A stretch of DNA of 64,000 bases from CBDBEU01 sp965204565 (GCA_965204565.1 CBDBEU010000005.1:744001-808000); one strand, 5' to 3'. Shown: positions 19,210 to 29,347, numbered from the stretch's first letter. The notes: generated by a model not told the origin, from the sequence alone. Translations and numbers: made by a program.

Positions 19210-19593
19210 ATGCAGTCTGCCATTCTCGTGCTTCATTTGATGATCACGGTCGTGTTGATCGGTCTTGTCCTGCTTCAGCGCTCTGAAGGCGGCGCGCTTG
19301 GTATCGGCGGTGGCGGTGCTGGCGGCGGCGGTGGCGGATTTGGCGGCATGATGAGCGCCCGCGGCGCGGCGAGCGGTTTGGTGCGGATCACCGTTTTTGT
19401 TGCAGCGGCGTTTTTCATCACCTCGATCACTTTGTCGATCATTGGAAATTCCACCGGTGGCTCGGTGCTTGATTCGGTGACTATCGGCGAAAGCGACGAA
19501 TCATTGCCCGGCGGAGGGGTGTTGCCATTGGGTGCGGAGCGCGAAGTACCGCCAGCAGCCACACCAGAACCCACAGTTCCGCTGTCGCAATAG
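19210..19593 (+). CDS. secG: Preprotein translocase subunit SecG
   Basis: A 127-residue inner-membrane protein with two helices (about 2-22 and 57-80) joined by a very glycine-rich cytoplasmic loop that includes six glycines in a row with GFGGMMSARG, as in other alphaproteobacterial SecG proteins. The C-terminus is a longer acidic and proline-rich tail. It stabilises the SecYE channel. Position between tpiA and pyrG is the conserved one. Confidence 0.95.
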   Translation: MQSAILVLHLMITVVLIGLVLLQRSEGGALGIGGGGAGGGGGGFGGMMSARGAASGLVRITVFVAAAFFITSITLSIIGNSTGGSVLDSVTIGESDESLPGGGVLPLGAEREVPPAATPEPTVPLSQ

Positions 19594-19682
19594 CCGTGTA
19601 TCGTCGTTTTCCGGTGGCAAAACCGGTGGACGAGTTGATTCTGCTGGCTCAATCGCCTGTAGATACATTATCTTAGACGTCC

Positions 19683-21311
<1,629 letters not shown>

Positions 21312-21388
21312 TCCAGTGCGCGGGCGCTTGACGCCGGCCTGCCGAGGGAAGACAACGCCCCATCAGCGCTGATCCGGAGGTAGTAGCT

Positions 21389-22234
21389 ATTTCGCTCAAA
21401 CCCGATAACACAATTGCGCTTGGCGCTGTCAACATCGGCAACCATCTGCCGCTCGTCGTTATTGCCGGGCCCTGTGCGCTGGAGAGCCGCGCCCACGCGC
21501 TTGAGACTGCAAGCGCGTTGAAAGAATTTGCCAGCCGGCTCGGTGTCGGCCTCATTTACAAAAGCTCCTTCGACAAGGCCAACCGCACCAGCCTGACCGG
21601 CGCGCGCGGTACCGGACTTGACGATGCGCTTTCCATGTTTTCTGAGATTCGCGATAGCATCGGCTTGCCGGTTGTCACCGATGTGCATGAGCCTGGCCAG
21701 TGCGCCGCCGTCGCTGAGGCCGTCGATATGCTCCAGATCCCGGCCTTTTTATGCCGCCAGACCGATCTTTTGGTTGCCGCGGCAGCTACCGGCAAACCGG
21801 TCAACATCAAGAAGGGGCAGTTCCTAGCGCCCTGGGACATGGCCCATGTGGTGGCCAAGGTCACCGGCAGCGGTAATTCCCGGGCGCTGGTCACCGAGCG
21901 CGGCGCGAGCTTTGGTTACAATACTCTTGTGTCCGACATGCGCGCCTTGCCGATCCTGGCCGAAATCGGCTGTCCGGTGGTGTTCGACGCCACCCATTCG
22001 GTGCAGCAGCCGGGCGGGCAGGGCGCATCGAGCGGCGGCGAGCGGCGCTTCGTTCCGGTTTTGGCACGCGCCGCCGTGGCAACCGGTGTCGCGGCGGTGT
22101 TCATCGAGACCCACGAAAACCCCGACAGGGCGCCATCGGATGGTCCCAACATGGTACCGCTTGATCAGTTCGAGCCATTGATCGCCCAGCTTCGGGCGTT
22201 TGACCGGTTGGCCAAGCAGTCGGGACCAGTATAG
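21389..22234 (+). CDS. kdsA: 3-deoxy-8-phosphooctulonate synthase, apparently with an ATT start
   Basis: An enzyme of 281 residues that condenses phosphoenolpyruvate and arabinose 5-phosphate for KDO, an LPS core sugar. Motifs are VVIAGPCALESRAHALE, YKSSFDKANRTS, VTDVHEP, VNIKKGQFLAPWDM and FDATHSVQQPGG. The only in-frame ATG is at 21518, but that would remove the essential GPCALES strand. Between the upstream in-frame stop (21329-21331) and GPCALES there is no ATG, GTG or TTG. A strong ribosome site, cggagg at 21375-21380, stands eight bases before ATT at 21389, which gives the normal length. A base error or a mutated start remains possible. Confidence 0.85.
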   Translation: MSLKPDNTIALGAVNIGNHLPLVVIAGPCALESRAHALETASALKEFASRLGVGLIYKSSFDKANRTSLTGARGTGLDDALSMFSEIRDSIGLPVVTDVHEPGQCAAVAEAVDMLQIPAFLCRQTDLLVAAAATGKPVNIKKGQFLAPWDMAHVVAKVTGSGNSRALVTERGASFGYNTLVSDMRALPILAEIGCPVVFDATHSVQQPGGQGASSGGERRFVPVLARAAVATGVAAVFIETHENPDRAPSDGPNMVPLDQFEPLIAQLRAFDRLAKQSGPV

Positions 22235-22278
22235 GGCGCATTCATTGGCAAAGCCTGCGAGCGTTCACAACGCGGCGA

Positions 22279-22374
22279 TCAGGAGATTGGAGCAAGCAAC
22301 GTCTCGCTCGTATGGTCCCATCGCCAAAGATTTTCATTGGTCACATGGGTTCCGCCGATCCACAGACTGATCGT
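22279..22374 (-). pseudogene. 3' fragment of a split gene (ends WRWDHTSETLLAPIS)
   Basis: The minus strand encodes a short C-terminal piece, SLWIGGTHVTNENLWRWD and a few more residues, then a stop at 22279-22281. The GGTHLTN/LWRWD ending is one I associate with the C-terminus of DUF1835/DUF3658-type proteins. The matching upstream portion lies at 23797-24255 in the same orientation, so the gene appears cut in two by the 1.4 kb lying between. It abuts the lipoamide dehydrogenase fragment directly. Family name is tentative; the split is the better-supported claim. Confidence 0.55.
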
Positions 22375-23089
22375 TTTACGAGGCCATGGGATCGGATGTG
22401 ACGGTCGTCGAACTGATGCCGACTCGATCAGGGCGACCGTGGAATTGAAGGACGGCAGGTCAGAGGTTATGGAAGCAGACCGGCTGATTTCCGCCGTCGG
22501 TGTGCAGGGCAATATCGAGAATCTCGGTCTTGAGGGCCTGGGCGTCGAAACGGACCGGGGTTGTGTCATTGTCGATGGCTATAGCCGCACGAACGTTGAA
22601 GGCGTCTACGCCGTCGGCGATGTGGCCGGCCCGCCGATGCTGGCCCACAAGGCCGAACATGAAGGCGTCATTTGCGTGGAGAAGATCGCAGGTGTGTCCG
22701 GCGTGCATTCAATGGACAAGAACAGGATTCCCGGCTGCACCTATTGTCATCCGCAGGTGGCGTCGGTGAGATTGACCGAAGCCGGGGCCAGGGAAGCCGG
22801 CCACGACGTCCGCGTCGGCCGGTTCCGATTTGGCGCCAATGGCAAGGCGATCGCGCTTGGCGAGGATCGGGGGATGATCAAGACGATCTTCGACAAAAAA
22901 ACCGGCGAACTGCTCGGCGCTCACATGGTCGGCGCGGAGGTCACGGAACTGATCCAGGGATTTGTGGTTGCGATGAATCTCGAAACAACCGAAGAAGAAC
23001 TGATGCACACCATCTTCCCGCACCCGACATTGTTGGAGATGATGAAGGAAAGCGTGTTCGACGCCTATGGCCGAGTGTTGAACGCTTGA
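22370..23089 (+). pseudogene. lpd: Dihydrolipoamide dehydrogenase, N-terminally deleted remnant
   Basis: The sequence starts abruptly with SFYEAMGSDVTVVELMP, the NAD-binding domain of Lpd. It then jumps by internal deletion and a frame change at about 22425 to RATVELKDGRSEVMEADRLI and continues uninterrupted to the end. The FAD-site segment VYAVGDVAGPPMLAHKAEHE and the catalytic HPT (FPHPTLLEMM) are present. The first roughly 200 residues, with the CxxxxC redox disulfide, are missing, so the enzyme cannot work. In Rhizobiales kdsA is commonly followed by eno and the pyruvate dehydrogenase genes ending with lpd; here the intervening genes are absent. Confidence 0.85.
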
Positions 23090-23142
23090 CGTTTTTGCAA
23101 ATCGGGATTGAATGCACCAGCCAATTTAGGGGAACAAATGCT

Positions 23143-23502
23143 ATGACGTGGAGCAACAATATTCATTCCAATGGCTCTTCGAATTCTTCCGGACGTGGCA
23201 ACGATGTGACCAAAATGATGACATTTGAGGCGAACAAAAAATCAACTGGCCTCGCGTATGTTATTTGGTTTTTTCTTGGTGATATTGGGATACACAGGTT
23301 TTATCTGGGTCGGACGGTAAGTGGTGCTGCTATGCTGACTCTATGTGTGTTGGGCTGTCTGACGTTGTTCATACATGTCGGCGTGTTTATGCTTATCGCG
23401 CTCTGTATTTGGTGGATTGTCGATGCATTTTTGATCTCTATTATGACAACTGAACACAACAACAATCTAGTTATAAGATTGAGCAGTGGGCCAAAAATAT
23501 AA
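23143..23502 (+). CDS. TM2-domain membrane protein
   Basis: A 119-residue protein with a polar, Asn/Ser-rich N-terminus (1-30) and a TM2 domain: KKSTGLAYVIWFFLGDIGIH, then RFYLGRTVSGAAML, then a second hydrophobic stretch ending IWWIVDAFLI. The GxxGxHRFYLG and WWxxDxF features define the family. The ribosome site aggggaa lies about ten bases before ATG at 23143. Function of TM2 proteins is not established. It is lower in GC than its neighbours and sits between two pseudogenes inside the segment that splits another gene. Confidence 0.8.
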   Translation: MTWSNNIHSNGSSNSSGRGNDVTKMMTFEANKKSTGLAYVIWFFLGDIGIHRFYLGRTVSGAAMLTLCVLGCLTLFIHVGVFMLIALCIWWIVDAFLISIMTTEHNNNLVIRLSSGPKI

Positions 23503-23518
23503 GGCTTCCACCTCATTT

Positions 23519-23774
23519 ATGGAATGGATTGCTGTTATCAAAGATTGGAACCGCCATCGGCGGATTGGCCGGCTGGATCGCCGGTACGATCATGAAAAAT
23601 CGGTCCGGTCTGTTCATGAACGTCATTATCGGTGTCGTCGGAGCGTTTATCGGCGGTTGGCTGTTCGACGTTCTCCAAATCGTGCTATAGGCCGGATTCG
23701 TCGGGCTGCTGATCACCGCCACGGTCGGCGCCGTCGTCCTGCTATTTGGGTTGAAACTCGTGAAGGGGCGCTGA
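23519..23774 (+). pseudogene. GlsB/YeaQ/YmgE-family small membrane protein, inactivated
   Basis: After MEWIA a frame change leads to GTAIGGLAGWIAGTIMKN, then NVIIGVVGAFIGGWLFDVL, a TAG at about 23689, and GFVGLLITATVGAVVLLFGL. This is the three-helix glycine-rich pattern of transglycosylase-associated (GlsB/YeaQ) stress proteins of about 85 residues. One frameshift and one amber codon interrupt it. Confidence 0.7.
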
Positions 23775-23796
23775 TACGCGCTCAAAGAAAGTCGCG

Positions 23797-24255
23797 TGGT
23801 CACAGTCGTCGACTCCTTGAATGGTCGCTGCGGTCCTCGTTTCCGGCAAGAACCGCAGCGCCGAGTGGGGTCAGTGCCAAGGGGCAGTGATGAAGCCCTT
23901 GCCCGGTCGTTCTCACCAAGCAATGCCGGCTGGAAGCGTTCAGTCAGACCCAAGATCGGCGGTGCGTCGGAGAAACCCAGCTCCGACAGGATTGCGAAGA
24001 ATCTCCAGTCGCCGAGAAAAACCGCCTGCTCCATGTTGGATACACGGGCGAACAGAGGACCCACACGGCCGACGCCGCGATCGATGGAATAAAGGATCTG
24101 CCGCTCGGTGCGGCCAGGTCCGTCTTTGCCTGATAACTCCTCGAGCATGCGGGTGATCGCCTGGCCGAAGAAGGAAAGACCCGCAATCGGCCCTCGACGG
24201 ACCGCGGCAAGTTCCTCAGTGGTTGCTTGTCTGAGCCGACGTTCCCTAATTAGAA
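23797..24255 (-). pseudogene. 5' portion of a split gene of uncertain family (DUF1835-like)
   Basis: On the minus strand the frame reads RLRQATTEELAAVRRGPIAG, then GRTERQILYSIDRGV, then NMEQAVFLGDWRFFAILSEL. After a one-base shift near 23893 it continues LTPLGAAVLAGNEDRSDHSR. This joins sensibly to the fragment at 22279-22374, whose ending follows naturally. No start codon or N-terminal domain is found; beyond 24255 the IS3 fossil begins. I read this as one gene first truncated by the IS3 element and then split. Function unknown. Confidence 0.55.
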
Positions 24256-24289
24256 CGCCGTTTTGATCATGCTGCCGCTGTTTTGAGTA

Positions 24290-25290
24290 CGGATCAAGCC
24301 TCTCGGGCGCGCTGTGTCGTGGTTCGGGCGCGATTTATGGCTGCTGCAACGGGCTTGAACCGGAAGTCGGTCTGACCGGCACCCGTCGGGTCAGACCCGT
24401 CGAGCCGCTTTCGCCCGGGTTTGATCGCCGATACGCTGAAGCCGGTCCCGGAATGGCGCAGCCGCAAACCCGGGTCCATTGTCGGAACGAAGGTACTCAG
24501 GCTTGCCGCGCTTGAGCAGCAGTGGATAAAGCGCCTGCGGCACATCGGCTGAACCCATCCTGGCGGCAACGCCCACACACGGAGCTTCGCGCGTATACTC
24601 GCCGAGCACGGTCAACATCCTGCAAGGCCGGCCGTTGCTCAGCCTGTCGTGCACAAGATCGATCGCCCGGATGTGGTTCGGATAGTTCGGTCTCAGCCGG
24701 ATCACCGGGGCACCATGACGATAGAGGCGCTTGCGCTTCTTGTGCCGGGCCGGCAGCTGCAAACCCTCTTCGCGCCACAGCCGCTCAACCTTCAGGCTGC
24801 AACAGCTCGTCGACTTTGCGGTATCCGTATCGCCCGTACTGCTCGGCCGGCCGCAGGTCATCATCGTGTTGAGGTCTGGATTTGTACTGTTGCGTTGAGC
24901 GTGCGACGCCGACCTCACGACATGTGCGCCGCTCCGGCGTTCCGAGCTTCCGGCGCACATGCACAACCGCCTGACGAAGGTCGTTCGCCGTCAGGCGTTC
25001 GGCTTTGAAAAATCCGGTCTCTCCCTGAGGATCAGCTTGTCGAGTTCGAGATCGGCGACGATCTTCCTGAGGCGCCGGTTCTCTTTCTCAAGCGCTTTCA
25101 ACCCGGACAATTGAGACCGCCCATGCCACCAAACGTCTTGCGCCGGTTGTCGTACGTCGCATCACCGATGCCGGCAGAACGGCACGCTGTCGCAACATCA
25201 ATCCCACCCGCCGGATGAAGTTCGATCTCACGCAAAAGCTTCAGGATATCCTCATCGAAATGCCGTTTCCGAGCCAAGACAACCTCCCCA
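24290..25290 (-). mobile_element. IS3-family element, degenerate orfA and orfB
   Basis: OrfA begins with TTG at 25277 (ARKRHFDEDILKLLREIELH) and continues with AGIGDATYDN and GLKALEKENRRLRKIVADLE. OrfB follows: VERLWREEGLQLPARHKKRK, NHIRAIDLVHDRLSNGRPCR, EYTREAPCVGVAARMGSADV and YLRSDNGPGF. The integrase DDE residues are partly kept (D of AIDLVHD, D of RSDNGP), but the glutamate region is gone and several frameshifts interrupt both frames. It is dead and missing its 3' end. Confidence 0.8.
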
Positions 25291-25549
25291 ACTCCTGACC
25301 AAAACCGGCACAGTTCTAGGGGGCCAAGACACCCCCACCCAGACCAAGAGTGTCAAGGCGGTGCATTTTTGTGCGAAGTCTTTCATCTATATTCCCCCTT
25401 GGGCGAGGCAAAGCTAGAGACGTGCCAGTTGAGATCTGGAGCGAAAGTTGTTTAACGTATTGAAAAAATAGGAAAAATTCCAGACCCAAAAATCATTGAC
25501 TCAACCCTGTGAGCGAAGGGCAGATTTGACCCGGCAAATTTTTCCATGG
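25291..25549. other. Intergenic region upstream of fliX
   Basis: AT-richer DNA without a recognisable gene. The 11-mer ttaacgtattg occurs at 25452-25462 and again at 25550-25560, where the second copy forms part of the CtrA-like site. The first copy may be a half-site. Promoter elements for fliX probably lie here. Confidence 0.4.
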
Positions 25550-25565
25550 TTAACGTATTGTTAAC
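25550..25565 (+). promoter_or_regulatory. CtrA-type binding site upstream of fliX
   Basis: TTAA-cgtattg-TTAAC is a perfect match to the CtrA consensus TTAA-N7-TTAAC. It stands 46 bases before the probable fliX start at 25612. CtrA is the cell-cycle response regulator of alphaproteobacteria and controls early flagellar genes in Caulobacter, where fliX is among them. The match is seen in the sequence; binding is inference. Confidence 0.7.
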
Positions 25566-25611
25566 GCAATCACGGGCAGCATCGACACGCGGCAAGGGAC
25601 GGCTCGAAATC

Positions 25612-26033
25612 ATGATTAATCCACTCAGATCGAATGGATCGCTGAGCCAGTCGGCACCTGTTGGGACGCGGCGCGAGGCCGGGCAATCAGGTGGGCGTTC
25701 ACTGGATCCACCGGTGGCAGAAATTCGGTCCGTACAGGCGGATCGGCGCCCTTGCGTCCAATGGCATCGCTGGCAGCTCTGGTTGCGGTTCAGGCGGCGG
25801 AAGAACGCACCCAATCGCGGCGGCGCGCTGTGCGCCGCGGAACTTTGATTCTTGATGAACTCGATGCGCTGAAACTTGCTGTTCTTGAAGGGCGAGGTGG
25901 TCAGTCAGAACTCGAAGAGATCGCGGGCAAGGTTGAAAGTGCACGCGAGGAGACCGGCGACGCGGACCTTGATTCGCTGGTTGATGCTATCGAATTAAGA
26001 GCGCAAGTGGAGATCGCAAAGTGCCAACGTTGA
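25612..26033 (+). pseudogene. fliX: Flagellar assembly regulator FliX, frameshifted
   Basis: From ATG 25612 the frame reads MINPLRSNGSLSQSAPVGTR and PPVAEIRSVQA. After about 25737 the conserved part continues in another frame: GGSAPLRPMASLAALVAVQA, RRRAVRRGTLILDELDALKL and LVDAIELRAQVEIAKCQR. The second half is the FliX signature, and combined length (about 140 residues) fits the family. One missing base explains the break. FliX links flagellar assembly to late flagellar gene expression. The gene is followed by a dksA-like gene, a pairing known from other alphaproteobacteria. A sequencing error would restore a functional gene. Confidence 0.75.
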
Positions 26034-26158
26034 GTTGACTCTGTTAGGTTGGCTAAAAATACCTGCCCCGATATGCTCTTCGCTGATTGCTTCATCTGCA
26101 GAGCGAGAATATACAGACGCGCAAATCTGGTGAGTTGCACTTTCGTGGAGAGTGGCTG

Positions 26159-26584
26159 ATGGCAAATCGTACCAACGGTCTAACTCAAGACCACCGGCCG
26201 TCGGATGATGAGCCTTTCATGAATGCGCGGCAGCGCACCTATTTCCGCCAGAAGCTGTTGATGTGGCGTGAGGATATCCTGCGCGAAAGCCGGGAAACGA
26301 TCGCCAGCCTTCAAGAAGAACACAGCAATCATCCTGACCTTGCGGATCGGGCGTCCTCGGAGGCGGATAGATCTCTGGAACTGCGCACTCGCGACCGGCA
26401 GCGTAAGCTGGTCGCCAAGATTGATTCGGCGTTGCGCAGAATCGAAGACGGTTCATTCGGCTATTGCGAGGAGACAGGCGAGCCGATTGGTCTGCGCCGT
26501 CTCGACGCGCGCCCCATCGCAACCTTGTCGATTGAGGCGCAAGAACGCCATGAGCTCCGTGAGCGGGTCTATCGCGACGAATAG
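26159..26584 (+). CDS. dksA: DksA/TraR-family transcription factor
   Basis: A 141-residue protein with the N-terminal globular part, a coiled coil at about 40-85 (WREDILRESRETIASLQEEH) and the C-terminal zinc-finger region YCEETGEPIGLRRLDARP. Only one cysteine is present where enteric DksA has four; single-cysteine forms are known in alphaproteobacteria and can act without tightly bound zinc. DksA works on RNA polymerase with ppGpp to switch transcription in starvation. Start at 26159 is preceded by gtggag. It follows fliX, so it may belong to a flagellar-linked unit. Confidence 0.9.
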   Translation: MANRTNGLTQDHRPSDDEPFMNARQRTYFRQKLLMWREDILRESRETIASLQEEHSNHPDLADRASSEADRSLELRTRDRQRKLVAKIDSALRRIEDGSFGYCEETGEPIGLRRLDARPIATLSIEAQERHELRERVYRDE

Positions 26585-26698
26585 AGCTTCGAATCACGCC
26601 AAATAATTGACATCTGCCCAGCGGAGCATATTTCACCGCACACAACGATCCCGGTGAATATGGCGTAGATTATTTGAAGATTTATCCTTGGACCATTT

Positions 26699-27901
26699 GG
26701 ACCCCCCTGCAGCCCCCTGTCTGCTGCCTGGAATCGGGTGACGAGAGCGCCTTTACGGCTGCGATGCGGGTCGGCCCTTTGCCTGGGTTTGTGGTTCGGG
26801 ATCTGGTTTCGCCGGGGCCGGGCTATGCCACGGCGCCTTTGCGCTCCCGGAACAGCAGCCGTTTCATGTTGAATGCGATGTTGGCCATGCCGATCCTGGC
26901 CCTCGCCCGGGCGATGCCGATGGTGCGGAGGAAGAGCCCATTCGTGCCTTCATCCCGGCGAAGGGATGTTCGATCGCGGATCGGACCTTCGACCGTGCGG
27001 CATTGGCCCTCTCGTGATGCACGGGCATCGGCTTGCCGGGCGGGCGGCGGAAATGGACCTTCGAGGTCAGCCCGGCCCGGGCGATTTTCTTCTCGTTCTT
27101 CTGCGACCGATACGCCGTGTCCGCCCGGACAGTCGAGCCGGTGTTCGCCTGATCCGGAAGCCCGCCCGCTACGCGTCCGTCATGCCGGGCGGCGTCGGTG
27201 ACGATCCATGTCCGGACGAAGCCGTGGCGTCCGGGCGCGTCTTCCTGCGCCCTGGCTTGAGCGTCCAACGCGCGTCGCGATCCTTTTGCGCCGGTTTCCG
27301 GGGATTGGCCTGCCAATCAGGCGGGATGCCCCCGCCCTTGACGATCTCCTTCCCGGCATCGGTCATGCGCCGGCGCGGGGCCGCCACGATGGTGGCGTCG
27401 ACGATCTGCCCGCCCATGGCGGGATATCCGGCGTCCTTAAGATGCGCGTCGAACCGGGCGAAGAGTTTCTCCACCGCGCCGGTCCGCACCAGGGCTTCCC
27501 GGAACCGCTGGATGGTCGTCTCGTCCGGCGCCCGCGCGCCGTCATCGAGGCTGAGGAAACGGCCAAAGCTGCGCCGGTCCATGATTTGCAACGCCGCCTG
27601 CGCATCCGACAGACCGTAGAGCGCCTGGATCACCAGCACCTTGAACATGAGACTGGGTCCATCGGCGGGCGCCCGCCCTGCCTGCCATCGGAACGATCAA
27701 GCGTCGCATCCAACTCTGGTCGGAAGAGCTCAAAGTCGATACCCCCTGCAAGCCGCTCCAGCGGATCTCCCGCCTTCGATAACGCCGCGTAGCGCTCATC
27801 CGGATCGAACAACCCGCGCTGTGCAGCTATCGTACCCTCGTCGCTGATATCCTTACGGAATCACGCCAACACGCTCAAAGCCAGGGGGGTTCAGGGCGTC
27901 C
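26699..27901 (-). mobile_element. IS5-family element, copy 2, full ends but broken transposase
   Basis: Terminal repeats are ggacccccctgc at the left (26699) and, read inward, ggacgccctgaaccc at the right (27901), spanning 1203 bases. The transposase frame (27830 to 26823, minus) starts at an altered start codon (ATA where copy 1 has ATG). It breaks after GGRPPMDP by a small deletion, resumes with MFKVLVIQALYGLSDAQAAL, then breaks again where 67 bases present in copy 3 are missing. The C-terminus AIEHPFAGMKARMG is readable. No convincing target duplication was found. Both this copy and copy 3 have ccattt just outside the left end. Confidence 0.85.
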
Positions 27902-28384
27902 ACTCAGCCCGCCGTAGACAAGGCCAACCGCAAGACAGCCCGGGGGGGGGGGGGTCATTGAACATCTGCTCGAAGCCGTCCCGTATCACATCCACACGAT
28001 CCTGACCGATAACGGCATCCGGTTCGCCACGCAGCCACGGAACCGAAACACGATCTATTCCCGGCCCATGCGCTTTGACATGATCTGCCACGCCAACGGG
28101 ATTGAACACCGGCTGACCAGGCACAACCCTCCATGGACCAACGGCCAGGTCGAGCGCATGAACCGGACGATCAAAGACGCCACCTTCAAACGCTATCACG
28201 ACGACAATCATGATCAGCTGCGCGCACATCCGGCAGACTTCATGGCAGCCTGCAATTTCGCCCGAAGGCTAAAGACCCCCCAACAGCCTGACGCCTTACG
28301 AATACATCTGCAAAATCCGGACTTCAGAGCCAGATAAATTCAATGGCAATCCGATCTACAAGATGACGGGACTGAACAACTAGC
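27902..28384 (+). pseudogene. IS481-family transposase remnant, copy A
   Basis: After a short DKANRKTA stretch comes a 13-G run, then EHLLEAVPYHIHTILTDNGI, CHANGIEHRLTRHNPPWTNG and QVERMNRTIKDATFKRYHDD, all typical of the IS481 integrase core. A run of six C near 28280 shifts the frame, and the ending LNGLTPYEYICKIRTSEPDK can be read after it. The last 168 bases (28217-28384) recur almost identically at 31154-31320. The N-terminal half is absent, replaced by the IS5 element. Confidence 0.8.
27942..27954 (+). repeat. 13-base poly-G tract
   Basis: Thirteen consecutive G in the IS481 remnant, at a place where related transposases have ordinary codons. Such runs slip during replication and are also a frequent site of sequencing or assembly error. 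In a dead gene it has no obvious role. Confidence 0.9.
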
Positions 28385-28455
28385 GTTGGGAATTTACGAT
28401 GGATGACACGTGGCCAGCCTGTTTGAATTGACGCGTGCAGAACGAAGAAAAAACA

Positions 28456-29160
28456 ATGAATGCGCAACGAAGACGAGGCGTGAATGCGGCAGCGGCGGGA
28501 TTGGTTTTGGGCTTGCTGCCGGTTTCACACGGGCAAGCCGCCCCCTTGTTTCACGAGGACCTCCAGGGCGATCTGTCTCAGTGGGCCGGCAACAATAGCG
28601 GGCAGATTGTCGACGACCCCAAGGATCTGGGTGGATACGCGGGCAACAAGGCGCTAAGTTTCTCGCAGATCATACAGGGTGGAGATATTTTCACCTATCC
28701 GATCGATCTCGCATCCGGCAAGACATACCGGATCGAGTTCGACTATCTGGGTTTGAAGGGGGCCGATACCGAATCCGGCGGCTATGCCGGTATATTCGAT
28801 GGCGGTGACGGATTGCCCTTTGGGTTTGATCTCTCTCACGGCTGGTATGCGGGTGCCGGCTTTACGGCGGACTGGCCAAATTCGCTGCTGCTGTCCGATG
28901 ACGAAAACTGGAATCACTACGTCTATCAGTTCGATATACCGATCCGGTCGGCAAATCCGTGAGCTCGATCAGGCTCGCCTTTGAGGATTTCAGATTCTGG
29001 GGGCAACCCGAAAGCCATGTCGCGGGCAATGCCTATTTCCACAATGTCAGTCTTGAATGTGGTGACGGTCGTTTCCCTGCCTGCAGCCTTGCCGCTATTC
29101 AGCACTGGCCTGGCGCTGATCGGCTTTGCCGGTTGGCGCAGGAAGCGCATGACCGGCTGA
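28456..29160 (+). pseudogene. Secreted protein with PEP-CTERM-like sorting signal, two frameshifts
   Basis: The N-terminus MNAQRRRGVNAAAAGLVLGL ending at an AQA-like cleavage site is a signal peptide. The body is a beta-rich domain (FTYPIDLASGKTYRIEFDYL; FGFDLSHGWYAGAGF). A shift near 28940 leads to DPVGKSVSSIRLAFEDF and VAGNAYFHNVSL, and a second shift near 29057 leads to VVSLPAALPLFSTGLALIGF followed by GWRRKR. That ending is a tripartite sorting tail of the VPxxLPL type (motif, helix, basic cluster) related to PEP-CTERM signals. No exosortase gene is seen in the window. Function unknown. Confidence 0.65.
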
Positions 29161-29347
29161 GGCGGGTATCTTCACCAGGCATTCATGCGGCCTTGAAGGG
29201 CCGCGCTGAGACTCTGTCCCAAGATCAGCAAGGCCCGGGACGCCAAAGTGCAGGGAACATTACCCGATTCGCCCATCGCTATCGGCCACCCCAGCCATCT
29301 GCTATCGTCCACGCCGTTCCAAAGCTCATCTTCGAAATGTCGGGTAA

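Noticed and set aside
21518..22234. kdsA start at ATG 21518
   Set aside because: It would remove the GPCALES strand of the active site, which is plainly encoded upstream in the same frame.
27942..27954. Poly-G tract as a phase-variation switch
   Set aside because: It lies in a transposase fossil already broken elsewhere, so slippage could not turn a product on or off.
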